DNA from: Mycobacterium sp. PS03-16
Lineage (GTDB): Bacteria; Actinomycetota; Actinomycetes; Mycobacteriales; Mycobacteriaceae
Direction of reading: 5' to 3'
NCBI RefSeq assembly: GCF_004570325.1
Contig: NZ_SPQO01000012.1
Span: 1-64,000 of the forward strand
DNA: 64,000 nucleotides
This document shows positions 51,390-59,977 of the stretch, one piece after another. Each line of letters opens with the position of its first letter. Within the stretch, counting starts at the first letter, position 1. A program made the position numbers and the translations under genes. The notes beneath the pieces were generated by a model, which saw only the letters and a program-made list of their open reading frames with translations, made no database searches and was not told the origin of the DNA.

Positions 51390-52874
51390 TCATTCACGCA
51401 CCGTATTATGGCTTCCAGCTTCGAATTGCTGCATCATCGGCGCACTTAGCTGTTCACGAGCACCGTCTTGTCGATCTCCTGCTGAAGGCTTGGCGTGCAA
51501 GCCACGGCGCTCCGGCTGATTTGCGCCGTCCGGACCGTAGTATGTGTAGCTGTACGAGGACGTTCCACGAGTAGGCACCATTGTGAACACCGCGCCGAGT
51601 ACCGGAGCGCCAACATCCTCAAGGCTTTGTGCCGCGTGCGCGAGCTGTTCGCGCTTTGTGTGACCGTAACGAGCCATGATCAGCACGCCATCGGAGCCGG
51701 CAGCAAGAATTGCCGCATCAGTAACAGCAAGGAGCGGTGTGGAATCGACTATGACGTAGTCGAATTTCTCTCGGAGCTCCGTGAGCAGATTTCTCGCCGA
51801 TTGCGAACCGAGAAGCTCACTCGGATTTGGTGGCACTGTCCCCGACGTCAAGACGGTCAGGCTTGGAAAGCGGGTCTTCTGCAGGGCGTCCTCGAGTGGC
51901 ACTCCGCCACTTAGGACCGTGCTGAAACCGACTGGCCAAATGAGATCGAGGTATTTGTGTAGCATTGGCCTACGCATGTCTCCGTCGACTAACACAACAT
52001 TATGTTGTGCCTCGGCGAGAGCTAGCGCAATGTTAATTGCTGTCGTCGACTTACCTTCGCCCGGCATCGAGCTTGTGACCACAATTACGCGCGGGGGATT
52101 ATCTACGGCCAGGAATTGCAAGTTGGTCCTTAACTTGCGAAAAGATTCGGAGATGGCCGAGTTGTCTCGATCGAAGGAGATCGTCGCCTGCTTCCGACGC
52201 TCCTTATCCAGCGGAATGGTACCGACAATGCCGGCGCCGGTAATGTCTTCGAGCGTATCCCGGCTCTTGATTGTGTTGTCGAGCAGATCGCGCAGGACGG
52301 CGAGTCCAACCCCTAGTAGAGTTCCTATTGCGAGGCCTATCGCTATATTGCGGGAGGTTCTCGGGACAACAGGCTCTTGGGGAACTGATGCTCGTTGTTC
52401 AACAACCACTCTCGCGTCGGGGCTTGCTCCGTCCGCAGGGGTCTCTAATTCCCGAACGAGGGTAACGAACTCGTCGGAAAGTGTATTGGCTATGTCTCGC
52501 GCCCGAACAGGCGAAGGATCAGACACTCGCACATTTATAAGGACCGTGTCGAGCTTGGCGCTCGCGCTGACATTCTCCTGCAGAGTTTCGGGGCTCATGT
52601 TGAGTCCCAACTTGTCTACGGTCCTTTGCGCCAGGGTCTGTCCCTTCAGTAGCTCGGCATAGGAAACCACTCGCTCCTGCGAGAAACGGTTACCTTGATA
52701 CATATCCGAGAGCGATGACCCGGCCGCAGTGGACACGAACAATCTGGTCGAAGCCTGGTAGAGCGGAGTGGTCAATAGGGACACCGCCACACCGCCGAGA
52801 AGTCCGACTAGAATTGTCACGCACACGGTGACCCACCTATTGCGAAGCACTTTCACAAAATCTTGTAGAGTCAC
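51390..52874 (-). CDS. Chain-length regulator fused to tyrosine autokinase (Wzz-Wzc/CpsCD type)
   Basis: 494 residues. The N-terminal half is a Wzz domain with two spans (WVTVCVTILVGLLGGVAVSLL, about 14-35; NIAIGLAIGTLLGVGLAVL, about 178-196). The C-terminal BY-kinase has Walker A SSMPGEGKST (about 264-273), Walker A' VVLVDGDMRRP and Walker B DYVIVDSTPLL. A Tyr cluster (SYSYTYYG) lies about 60 residues before the end. Phosphorylation of that cluster and its removal by the phosphatase at 40809-41330 would control polymer length. It is transcribed alone, with about 130 bases upstream before the DUF4012 remnant. Confidence 0.93.
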   Translation of the reverse strand: MTLQDFVKVLRNRWVTVCVTILVGLLGGVAVSLLTTPLYQASTRLFVSTAAGSSLSDMYQGNRFSQERVVSYAELLKGQTLAQRTVDKLGLNMSPETLQENVSASAKLDTVLINVRVSDPSPVRARDIANTLSDEFVTLVRELETPADGASPDARVVVEQRASVPQEPVVPRTSRNIAIGLAIGTLLGVGLAVLRDLLDNTIKSRDTLEDITGAGIVGTIPLDKERRKQATISFDRDNSAISESFRKLRTNLQFLAVDNPPRVIVVTSSMPGEGKSTTAINIALALAEAQHNVVLVDGDMRRPMLHKYLDLIWPVGFSTVLSGGVPLEDALQKTRFPSLTVLTSGTVPPNPSELLGSQSARNLLTELREKFDYVIVDSTPLLAVTDAAILAAGSDGVLIMARYGHTKREQLAHAAQSLEDVGAPVLGAVFTMVPTRGTSSYSYTYYGPDGANQPERRGLHAKPSAGDRQDGAREQLSAPMMQQFEAGSHNTVRE

Positions 52875-53010
52875 GTCGGTCCTTACTGCTTCTGCCGATT
52901 CGCAAGTTCGCTACGGCTGTTACACGGGGGGCTAGAGAGTCGGTGGTTACTTGGCCGATCGTGTGATAATCACATGATCGCCCACCGGAGTCTGAAGCGG
53001 AATCGCTGAC

Positions 53011-53427
53011 TTAGCTGGAGCACTCTAACACCGCAGCTGCTTCGGTCACTTCGTTAACTAGCGGTTGCATCGGCCCATCCGCGTAGATGCCATCCGTCGC
53101 TAATTTCGTACCGACTTCGACGGCCGGCCGCAACGCGTCGTCGGGTAAGCGAGGCGTCACATCGGCGAGCATGTGCTTTGTTTGACACGACCTGCTGAGC
53201 CGTGGGTTGACCGACCCGATGTTCTCCGTAGTCAACTGCGCCGCGCCGCGCCTATTGTGCAGTCGGACTTCCGCGTCGCCCCCGAAGCGGAATGCGTTGC
53301 TGTCGTTCTTTAACAACGCATCTTCGGCCCGCGTGGCGTAGTCGCGCGCCTGCTCGATGTCCCCCCCTACGTGAATGCACCGGTTATAAGTTGGTGAGAG
53401 CGTCTCAGATTGGTGTTGTCGTGTCAA
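53011..53427 (-). pseudogene. Truncated DUF4012-family remnant
   Basis: A 138-residue frame aligns by eye with the N-terminal region of the intact DUF4012 protein. IEQARDYATRAEDALLKND matches LEAARDSAQQAKDALLQGD, and ALRPAVEVGTKL with the following PLVNEVTEAAAVL match VLQPAATVGAVL and ELTELAAAATEI. The frame then stops, so the DUF4012 domain proper is missing. The membrane span that should precede it is also absent in any frame. The middle part is poorly conserved. I read it as a decayed fragment. A short functional protein cannot be excluded. Confidence 0.55.
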
Positions 53428-53826
53428 CCGGAACCAGTGCGGTGGAAAACTGTTCGCAAGCCATTAACGTACCTCCACAATGCGTGCAATTTCGACCCGT
53501 CTCGTCATTTATAGCAAACTGCACAAGTGCCGACAACGCCGAGGTGCGAGCGTAGTGTGCAATGGGAGTCGTGTCGATCCGGCGCGCGAAAGGGTCTCTA
53601 AGGCAACTGGTTTGGCGACTCGTCGTCATATTCCTTTGGCGGTGACATGAAGAACCGATCAATATTTCCGGCGTGCAGCGCCATTCTTAGCGACGTCGCG
53701 CTAGGGTCTCTGCTCATGACGAAAGGCATGGTTTCCAACTCGTCATACGTGGTTAACAGGACGTGTCGCCAACCCCGCTGTCAATCGATTAAACGTAGGC
53801 ACGGGCTTCCCTAGTGGTGAACGATT
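53428..53826. other. 399-base region at the right border of the polysaccharide locus
   Basis: No supported gene. Base composition shifts here from the AT-richer locus to the GC-rich sigma-factor gene, so this is the likely right edge of the acquired segment. No direct repeat or integrase was found. Confidence 0.5.
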
Positions 53827-55038
53827 TCAGCCGCCGCACTCAGTGACCCGCCGTCGCAGGAAAGCGCGCGCCGGCTTCGATGCATCTCTTTCCAGCGCCA
53901 ATTGATACCACTGGGCCGCCCCAGCGAAGTCTCCCATCCGTCTCAACAGATCCGCGCGTATCGACGCGACCACCGCCGACCGCGCCAGCCGCGGATCGTC
54001 GGCCACCTCGTCCAGAGCCGCCAGCCCCGCCGCGAACCCGTCCCGGAACCCGACAGCCAGCGCCCGGTTCGCCCGGGCGATGGGGGAGTCGGTGAGCGCG
54101 ATCAGCCGGTCGTACGCCAGGCAGATCGTCGTCCAGTCCGTCGCCTCCCACGTCGGCGCGCACGCGTGAATGCCGGCGATCACCGCCTGCGGCAGGTACG
54201 GCCCCGTCGCCCCCGCCGCCCGCCGCAAATGCTCCAGCCCCCGCGCGATCTTGCCCCGGTCCCACTGGCTCCGGTCCTGTTCGTCCAGGGGCACCAGCGC
54301 GCCACTCGCGTCCACCCGGGTGCCCCGACGTGAATCGTGTAGCAGCATCAGCGCCGTCAGCGCCTGCGCGTCCCGAAGGTCCGGCATCAGCCGGCACAGC
54401 TCGCCGCCCAACCGGATGCCTTCGTCGCACAGCTCGTCGCGAATCGCCGACGGCCCGCCCGTCGACCAGTACCCCTCGGTGAACACCGCATAGATACACC
54501 GCAAGACGTGCGGCGTGCGCTCGGCCAGCAGCTCGGCCGGCGGCACCCGCAGCGGGATGTTGGCCCGCCGGATCTTCATCTTGGCCCGCGTGATCCGCTG
54601 ACCCACCGCGGCCTCGCTTTGTAGCAGCGCCCGCGCGATCTCCGGCACCGTCAGCCCAGATATCAATCGCAGCGTCAGCGCCAGCTGCGACGCGTCGTCG
54701 AGCGCGGGATGCGCGCACGTGAACATCATCCGCAGCTCGTCGTCGGGCACCGGGTGCGGCGGCTCACCGGTCGCCATCGGGTTGTCGAGCACCGCGGCCA
54801 ACTCCTTTCCGGCACGCGTCTTATCGCGGCGCAGTCGGTCCAGGGCGCGGTTGCGCGCGACCGTCAGCAGCCAGCCGCCGGGATTGCCCGGCGCGCCGTC
54901 GCGCGGCCACACCCGCAGCGCCTCCGCGCAGGCCTCCTGGACGGCGTCCTCGGCGATGGTGAGGTCACCCGACCACCGCGCCAGCGCCGCGACCGCCGGC
55001 CCCCATTCGCGCCGGAAGACGCCGTCCAGATCCGCCAC
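53827..55038 (-). CDS. ECF sigma factor with DUF6596 C-terminal domain (ECF42-like)
   Basis: 403 residues. Sigma region 2 (VAALARWSGDLTIAEDAVQEACAEAL; PGGWLLTVARNRALDRLRRD in blocks) and region 4 (LTLRLISGLTVPEIARALLQSEAAVGQRI) occupy the first 170. A long C-terminal helical, TPR-like domain follows (YAVFTEGYWSTGG; LCDEGIRLGGELCRLMPD), characteristic of ECF42-type factors, which have no anti-sigma gene. Neighbouring YCII/DGPF genes are the usual partners and likely targets; here the YCII gene is three bases upstream in the same operon. Confidence 0.92.
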   Translation of the reverse strand: MADLDGVFRREWGPAVAALARWSGDLTIAEDAVQEACAEALRVWPRDGAPGNPGGWLLTVARNRALDRLRRDKTRAGKELAAVLDNPMATGEPPHPVPDDELRMMFTCAHPALDDASQLALTLRLISGLTVPEIARALLQSEAAVGQRITRAKMKIRRANIPLRVPPAELLAERTPHVLRCIYAVFTEGYWSTGGPSAIRDELCDEGIRLGGELCRLMPDLRDAQALTALMLLHDSRRGTRVDASGALVPLDEQDRSQWDRGKIARGLEHLRRAAGATGPYLPQAVIAGIHACAPTWEATDWTTICLAYDRLIALTDSPIARANRALAVGFRDGFAAGLAALDEVADDPRLARSAVVASIRADLLRRMGDFAGAAQWYQLALERDASKPARAFLRRRVTECGG

Positions 55039-55041
55039 GGG

Positions 55042-55740
55042 TCAGAGGCCGGCGATGCCCGCCAACCGGAACACCTCGACGGTGCTCGCCGGAATCATCG
55101 AGGCGATCTTCACGGCCTCGTCCCGGTCGGCGGCCCGCAGCAGGTAAAAGCCGTTGGCGACTTCGGCACCCTCGGCGAACGGCCCGTCGGTGAGCAGCAT
55201 CTGCCCGTCGCGCACCCGCACCGTGGTCGCGGTCGACGGCGGCTGCAGTGGCGCCCCGCCCAGGATGTGATCACCGGCCGCCTTGCCGAACTCCTCGTGC
55301 TGGCAGATGCCGCTCTCCCACTCGTCGGTGTCCGGCGCGCACACCTGCCCGGGTGGTTCGAGCAGCAGCGCGAACCAGTCGCTGCCCATCGGCACGGTCG
55401 GCGCCTCCCAGTGCACCATCGGCCACACCTCCACTGCACCGTTGTGCGCGGCCGGGATGTCGCGTGCGAGTTCCAGTGCCTCGTCGAGGTTGTCGGCCTC
55501 GAGCACGTAGTAGCCGCCGGCCACCTCTGCCGATTCGGCGAAGGGCCCGTCGGTGACGACTGGGCGGTCCGGGCCGCCGGTGGTCCGCGCCCCCTCCGAG
55601 CGGGACAGCAGCGCATCTCCCGCCAGCAGCGCGGAGCCGGCGCGAGCGTGGAAGTTCTCGTAGGCCGTCATCGAGGCGGCCTGCTCCTGCGGCGTGGCGT
55701 CGTCGGTGTCGGGGACGAGTAGCAGCGCGAAGTAGTGCAT
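55042..55740 (-). CDS. Tandem YCII (DGPF) domain protein
   Basis: 232 residues from ATG 55740. Two YCII domains lie head to tail: the first MHYFALLLVPDTD ... VVTDGPFAESAEVAGGYYVLEA, the second WFALLLEPPG ... LLTDGPFAEGAEVANGFYLLRA. Most relatives have one domain of about 120 residues. YCII proteins have a dimeric alpha-beta barrel with a conserved His/Asp pair and an unproven role. The pairing with ECF42 sigma factors is well known. The tandem could fold as a built-in dimer. Confidence 0.9.
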   Translation of the reverse strand: MHYFALLLVPDTDDATPQEQAASMTAYENFHARAGSALLAGDALLSRSEGARTTGGPDRPVVTDGPFAESAEVAGGYYVLEADNLDEALELARDIPAAHNGAVEVWPMVHWEAPTVPMGSDWFALLLEPPGQVCAPDTDEWESGICQHEEFGKAAGDHILGGAPLQPPSTATTVRVRDGQMLLTDGPFAEGAEVANGFYLLRAADRDEAVKIASMIPASTVEVFRLAGIAGL

Positions 55741-55854
55741 GGTGGTCACCCTCTCGGTAGCGAGCAGGATCCTCTTTCCCACTCTCTATCCAACCGACGA
55801 ATGAGGCGTGCGAAATCCGACACGCAAAACTCTCCGCTGTGTTTTTGTTTGCGC

Positions 55855-57438
55855 ATGCGTAAATCGGCCCGGGCCGTCGCCCTCGTCATCACCTCTCTGA
55901 TCGCCACCGTCAGCCTGTGGATCGCGTCGGCGTTCGCGGCCGCGCTCGCCTTCGGTGCCATCGCGCTCATCGTGCCCGGCACCGGCACCCGAGACGTCGA
56001 CAATCTGCCGCGGTACATGGGCAATGCCGGCACCCGATTCATCGACCCCGCCGGGGTTGACGTCTGCGACGACGCCGGCGTGTGCAACGTCGAGGGTGTG
56101 GACTATCCCGCCAGCTTTTGGCCGATCCCGCTGCCGGGCTGGTGCCCCGGCCTGACCTGTGACACCTGGAACCAGTCGGTCGGCGCGGGTGTCACCAACC
56201 TCCGCGCCGAGGTGGCCAACAACCTGCCGACCGAGCCGGGCGACGAGCTGGTGATCTTCGGCTACTCGCAGGGCGGCGCCGTGGTCTCCCGCGAGATGTA
56301 CCGGTTGAGAGAACTCGACCCGGAGATTCGGAACCGCATCACCGTCGTCACGATTGGCAACATCAACAATCCGCAGGGACTGTGGTCACGGCTGAGCTTC
56401 CTGCGCTACATCCCGATCCTCGACATCTCCTTCGGCCCGCAATTGCCCACCGAAGGCATCAAGAGCACCAACTACTCCTTCGAGTACGACCCGGTCGGCG
56501 ACGCGCCGCAGTATTGGGGCAACCCGCTGGCAGTACTCAACGCGCTGATGGCCTTCGAGTACGTCCACGGTGACTATCTGGTGCCCGACGAGAACTCCGA
56601 CGCCTCAATGCCGTACGGCTACGACGACGAGACGCTGCAAGACGCGATCGACGACGCCAAGCACTGGCAGTACCAGGACGCCACCTTCGTGATCATCCCG
56701 CAGCAGGGCACCCTGCCGATCTTCATGCCGCTCGTCGACCTCGGCAACGCGACCGGTACTTCGGCGTTCATCGATCCGATCGTGCGGCTGCTGCAGCCGG
56801 TCACGAAGCTGTTGATCGACCTCGGCTACGACCGCAACGCCAACCCCGGCATCCCGCGGACGCTGTCGATCCTTCCGTTCAACCCGCTGACCTTCAACCC
56901 GATCCAGTTCTCGATCGACTTCGTCGAGGCCGTGGTTCAAGGCATCCACGACGCGTTCAACCCGCCCGCCATCGCGACCCCCGCACCTCCGGCGGCCGAG
57001 ACCGAGGACACCCTCGCGGGCGGCGCCTTCGCCCGCCTCGCCTCGGATGAGATCGCCGAGTCCGCGCCGGAAACGGAGACGCTCGCACCCGTCGTCGACC
57101 TCGGCCAGACCGCGGACATCGTCACGACGGTGACCGATCTCGACGATGAGGGCGTGGACGGCGCAACCGTCGTCGACGACGCGGTCAAGGAGCTCGACGG
57201 AGAGGCCGTCGTCGACGGCACCGACGCAACGGACACCACCGAGGATGAGACCGTTCCCGCGGACGAGTCGCTGGAGGAGGAGGTCATCGAGGAGGAGGCC
57301 ACCCTGGGTGAGGAAACCGAGGGCGAAGAGGCCGAGATCGAGCAGCAAGAAGACGAGCCTGCCGAGGACGCCGACGACGTCGACAATGACGAGCCCGCCG
57401 CTGAGCCGGCAAACGAGGAGACGCAGGCCGCGGCCTGA
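55855..57438 (+). CDS. PE-PPE domain (cutinase-like) secreted hydrolase with acidic tail
   Basis: 527 residues from the ATG at 55855 (MRKSARAVALVITS), chosen because a signal sequence or anchor starts there; ATG 55801 would add 18 residues. The PE-PPE domain is an alpha/beta hydrolase with IVPGTGTRDVDNLP, the nucleophile elbow GYSQGG (Ser about 141) and VTIGNINNPQG. No PE or PPE N-terminal domain is present. After about residue 380 comes a long Glu/Asp/Ala/Thr-rich tail. The substrate is probably an ester or acyl lipid in the envelope. A strong terminator follows. Confidence 0.86.
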   Translation: MRKSARAVALVITSLIATVSLWIASAFAAALAFGAIALIVPGTGTRDVDNLPRYMGNAGTRFIDPAGVDVCDDAGVCNVEGVDYPASFWPIPLPGWCPGLTCDTWNQSVGAGVTNLRAEVANNLPTEPGDELVIFGYSQGGAVVSREMYRLRELDPEIRNRITVVTIGNINNPQGLWSRLSFLRYIPILDISFGPQLPTEGIKSTNYSFEYDPVGDAPQYWGNPLAVLNALMAFEYVHGDYLVPDENSDASMPYGYDDETLQDAIDDAKHWQYQDATFVIIPQQGTLPIFMPLVDLGNATGTSAFIDPIVRLLQPVTKLLIDLGYDRNANPGIPRTLSILPFNPLTFNPIQFSIDFVEAVVQGIHDAFNPPAIATPAPPAAETEDTLAGGAFARLASDEIAESAPETETLAPVVDLGQTADIVTTVTDLDDEGVDGATVVDDAVKELDGEAVVDGTDATDTTEDETVPADESLEEEVIEEEATLGEETEGEEAEIEQQEDEPAEDADDVDNDEPAAEPANEETQAAA

Positions 57439-57452
57439 CCCGTATACCGCGC

Positions 57453-57489
57453 AACGCCCCGGCGCTCACTCAAAGAGCGCCGGGGCGTT
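57453..57489 (+). terminator. Hairpin terminator after the PE-PPE gene
   Basis: AACGCCCCGGCGCTC pairs with GAGCGCCGGGGCGTT (15 bp) around a 7-base loop ACTCAAA, followed by CGTATTTC. Its core is nearly the same as the terminator at 57938-57969. Confidence 0.88.
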
Positions 57490-57600
57490 CGTATTTCGGC
57501 GGCCGCGTCGATAACGATCCGGCAACACACCCGACACCCGCGCCTGCGCGCGTTAACGGTCGGATACCGTGAACGCTCGACCTGGAGGGGGAATCTGCAG

Positions 57601-57918
57601 ATGAAGATTCGCATGGCCGCCGGTGCGGCCGCACTGGCACTGCTGGCCGTCGCCGGCGCGCCCAACGCCGCCGCGCAGCCCACGCAGACGTGGGAGATGC
57701 CCGACTTCCGCGGCATGAACCTGGGCGCTGCCCAGGCCGAATTCGCGGGGATCACCGAAGAGGGCGGCCCCCGGCTGCGCTACCTCAACCGCTCGGGACC
57801 CGGCGAGGTCATCAACCTGACCAACTGGACCGTCTGCGCCCAGTCGCCCAGCCCCGGCGGCACGCTGCGCGCCAAGTCGAGCGCCATCGTCGCCGTCAAC
57901 CGACCCAATCAATGCTGA
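57601..57918 (+). CDS. Small secreted PASTA-like protein
   Basis: 105 residues with a signal peptide (MKIRMAAGAAALALLAVAGA... to about residue 27). The mature part begins WEMPDFRGMNLGAAQAEF, the typical P-D-x-x-G-M-x-L-x-x-A-Q start of PASTA domains, and continues VINLTNWTVCAQSPSPGG, ending NRPNQC. The two Cys probably form a disulfide. GGAGGGGG lies upstream of the ATG. A second protein of the same build is encoded at 63400-63720, sharing INLTNW-VCAQSPS and a final N-Q-C. PASTA folds bind peptidoglycan or beta-lactams; the role here is unknown. Confidence 0.85.
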   Translation: MKIRMAAGAAALALLAVAGAPNAAAQPTQTWEMPDFRGMNLGAAQAEFAGITEEGGPRLRYLNRSGPGEVINLTNWTVCAQSPSPGGTLRAKSSAIVAVNRPNQC

Positions 57919-57937
57919 CGCGCTGACACAACGAAAG

Positions 57938-57969
57938 CGCCCCGGCACTCACCGAAGAGTGCCGGGGCG
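57938..57969. terminator. Bidirectional hairpin terminator between convergent genes
   Basis: CGCCCCGGCACTC pairs with GAGTGCCGGGGCG (13 bp) with loop ACCGAA, between the PASTA-like gene (plus) and the mycolate methyltransferase gene (minus). Confidence 0.88.
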
Positions 57970-57986
57970 TATTCGTTGCGTGGCGG

Positions 57987-58886
57987 TCAGGCCGCGGCGG
58001 CGCCGGGCTTGAGGTAGGTGACCAGGCTGACGTCGAGCGCCTCGTCGACAAAGTAGTACTGGCAGCCGGTCAGGTAGCGCATGTAGTCGTTGTAGTGCTC
58101 CTCGCCGGCGGCGGCGATGGCCTGCTCCTTGTTGTGCTCGAGGCGGGCGGCCCAGATGCCGAGCGTCTTGATGTAGTGGTTGCGCAGCGACAGTGTCTCG
58201 GGCACCACGAAGCCGGCCTTCTCGCCGTGGTCGACCAGCATCTGCGTGCTCGGGATGCGGCCGCCCGGGAAGATCACCTCGGCCATGAACTTGGCGAACC
58301 GCGCCAACTCGAAGGTCAGCTTCTTACCGCGCGCCTGCAGATCGTCCGGGTGGTACCCGCAGCTGCTCTGGATCGTCATCCGGCCGTCGTCGGGCAGGAT
58401 CTCGAAGCATCGCTTGAAGAACTCGTCGTAGCGCTCGAACCCGAAGTGCTCGATGGCCTCGATCGACACGATGCGGTCCACGGGGGAGTGGAACTGCTCC
58501 CAACCCTCCAGTCGGACGTCGAAGGTGCGCTCGCTGTTGAGCCCGGAGAGCAGCTTGTTGCAGTACGCCTGCTGGTTCTTGCTCAGGGTCAGGCCGATGA
58601 CGTTGACGTCGTACTTCTCCATGGCCCGCGCCAGGGTCAGGCCCCAGCCGCAACCCACCTCGAGCAGCGTCATACCCGGCTTGAGGTCGAGACGGTCCAG
58701 GTGCTGATCGACGTTGGCGATCTGGGCCTCCGACAGCGTCACGTGCGGCCCGGTGAAGTACGCGCTGCTGTACTTGCGCGTCGGATCCTGGAAGACGCCG
58801 AAGAAGTCGTCCGACAGGTCGTAGTGGGCCTGGATGTCCTCGAAGTGAGGGATCAGGTCCTTGGTACCCGTGGAGTTGTCAGACAT
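57987..58886 (-). CDS. Mycolic acid methyltransferase, MmaA4/MmaA3-like
   Basis: 299 residues, family length. The SAM site is LLEVGCGWG, followed by [11 protein letters not shown] and [22 protein letters not shown] in blocks. [11 protein letters not shown] and the C-terminal [14 protein letters not shown] resemble MmaA4/MmaA3, the hydroxy- and methoxymycolate enzymes. The position right after the rplA side also matches mmaA4. The motif that is YSCAYF in CmaA1 (Cys35) reads YSSAYF here, so one proposed active-site Cys is changed to Ser. The equivalents of Glu140, His167 and Cys269 are present. The exact product is uncertain, so no symbol is given. Confidence 0.88.
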   Translation of the reverse strand: MSDNSTGTKDLIPHFEDIQAHYDLSDDFFGVFQDPTRKYSSAYFTGPHVTLSEAQIANVDQHLDRLDLKPGMTLLEVGCGWGLTLARAMEKYDVNVIGLTLSKNQQAYCNKLLSGLNSERTFDVRLEGWEQFHSPVDRIVSIEAIEHFGFERYDEFFKRCFEILPDDGRMTIQSSCGYHPDDLQARGKKLTFELARFAKFMAEVIFPGGRIPSTQMLVDHGEKAGFVVPETLSLRNHYIKTLGIWAARLEHNKEQAIAAAGEEHYNDYMRYLTGCQYYFVDEALDVSLVTYLKPGAAAA

Positions 58887-59022
58887 GGTTTCCTATCGGC
58901 CTTTCTTCGACGACATCGGCGCGCAGCCGGGTGTCGAACTTCTCGCGTATCCGCACCTTACGGGCACAAAGGCCACCACAGGCGCAACCAGCTTCACCCT
59001 AGCGTTTCGCCTGTGTTCGGCC

Positions 59023-59904
59023 CTAATTCGCCGTCGGCGACTTCGCCAACGTGAACTGATTGACGTCGATGTAGCCCTTACGGAACGTGTCGGCGCAGCC
59101 CGTGAGATACCTCATGTAGCGGTCGTAGACCTCTTCGGACTGCAGGGCGATCGCCTCGTCGCGTCGCGCCGACAGCGCCCCGGCCCAGGTGTCGAGCGTG
59201 CGCGCATAGTGCAGCTGCAACGACTGCACGCGTCCGACGGTGAAGCCGGCAGCTGATGCATGGTGCTCCACGTCCTGGATCGCCGGCAACTGGCCGCCGG
59301 GGAAGATTTCCTTGGCGATGAACAACGTGAACCGGGCGACGTCCATGGACAGCGGAATCCCGCGCCGCTTGACCTCGTCCATCATCAACCGGGTGATCGT
59401 GTGCAGCAGCATCACGCCGTCATCGGGCAGCACGCGGTCGGCCATCTCGAAGAACGGCACCCACCGGTCGGCGCCGAAGTGCTCGAACGCGCCGATCGAC
59501 ACGATGCGGTCCACCGGCTCGTCGAACTGCTCCCAGCCCTGCAGCAGCACCCGCTTCGACCGCCGGCTGTCCGACGCCTCGAGCGCCGACTGCACGTGGG
59601 TGAACTGGTTCTTGGACAGCGTGAGCCCGATGACGTTCACGTCGTACTTCTCGGCGGCGCGCAGCAGCGTCGCGCCCCAGCCGCAACCGATGTCGAGAAG
59701 TGTCATGCCCGGTCGGAGACCCAGCTTGCCCAGCGACAGGTCGATCTTCGCGAGTTGAGCGTCTTCGAGGGACATGTCGTCGCGCTCGAAATACGCACAG
59801 CTGTAGGTCTGCGTCGGATCGAGAAACAGCTGGTAGAACTCGTCGGAGAGGTCGTAGTGCGTCTGCACGTCCTCGAAGTGGGGCGTCATTTCAGACAAGG
59901 ACAA
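59023..59904 (-). CDS. Cyclopropane mycolic acid synthase-family methyltransferase (first of two)
   Basis: 293 residues. It keeps [45 protein letters not shown] and the C-terminal YLTGCADTFRKGYIDVNQFTL of the CmaA/MmaA family. At the place of CmaA1 His167 (HTITGLHPKE) it reads HTITRLMMDE, so that His is absent. It acts on meromycolate double bonds in the cytoplasm, with SAM as methyl donor. It belongs to the row of three methyltransferase genes in the position of mmaA3/A2/A1 of M. tuberculosis, with 136 bases before the MmaA4-like gene. Confidence 0.92.
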   Translation of the reverse strand: MSLSEMTPHFEDVQTHYDLSDEFYQLFLDPTQTYSCAYFERDDMSLEDAQLAKIDLSLGKLGLRPGMTLLDIGCGWGATLLRAAEKYDVNVIGLTLSKNQFTHVQSALEASDSRRSKRVLLQGWEQFDEPVDRIVSIGAFEHFGADRWVPFFEMADRVLPDDGVMLLHTITRLMMDEVKRRGIPLSMDVARFTLFIAKEIFPGGQLPAIQDVEHHASAAGFTVGRVQSLQLHYARTLDTWAGALSARRDEAIALQSEEVYDRYMRYLTGCADTFRKGYIDVNQFTLAKSPTAN

Positions 59905-59977
59905 ACAAACCTTTCCGTCGTGCCCGGCCCTTCGGACTCACCGAAGGGCCGAACAGTCACCGTGACACGCTGGCGCG

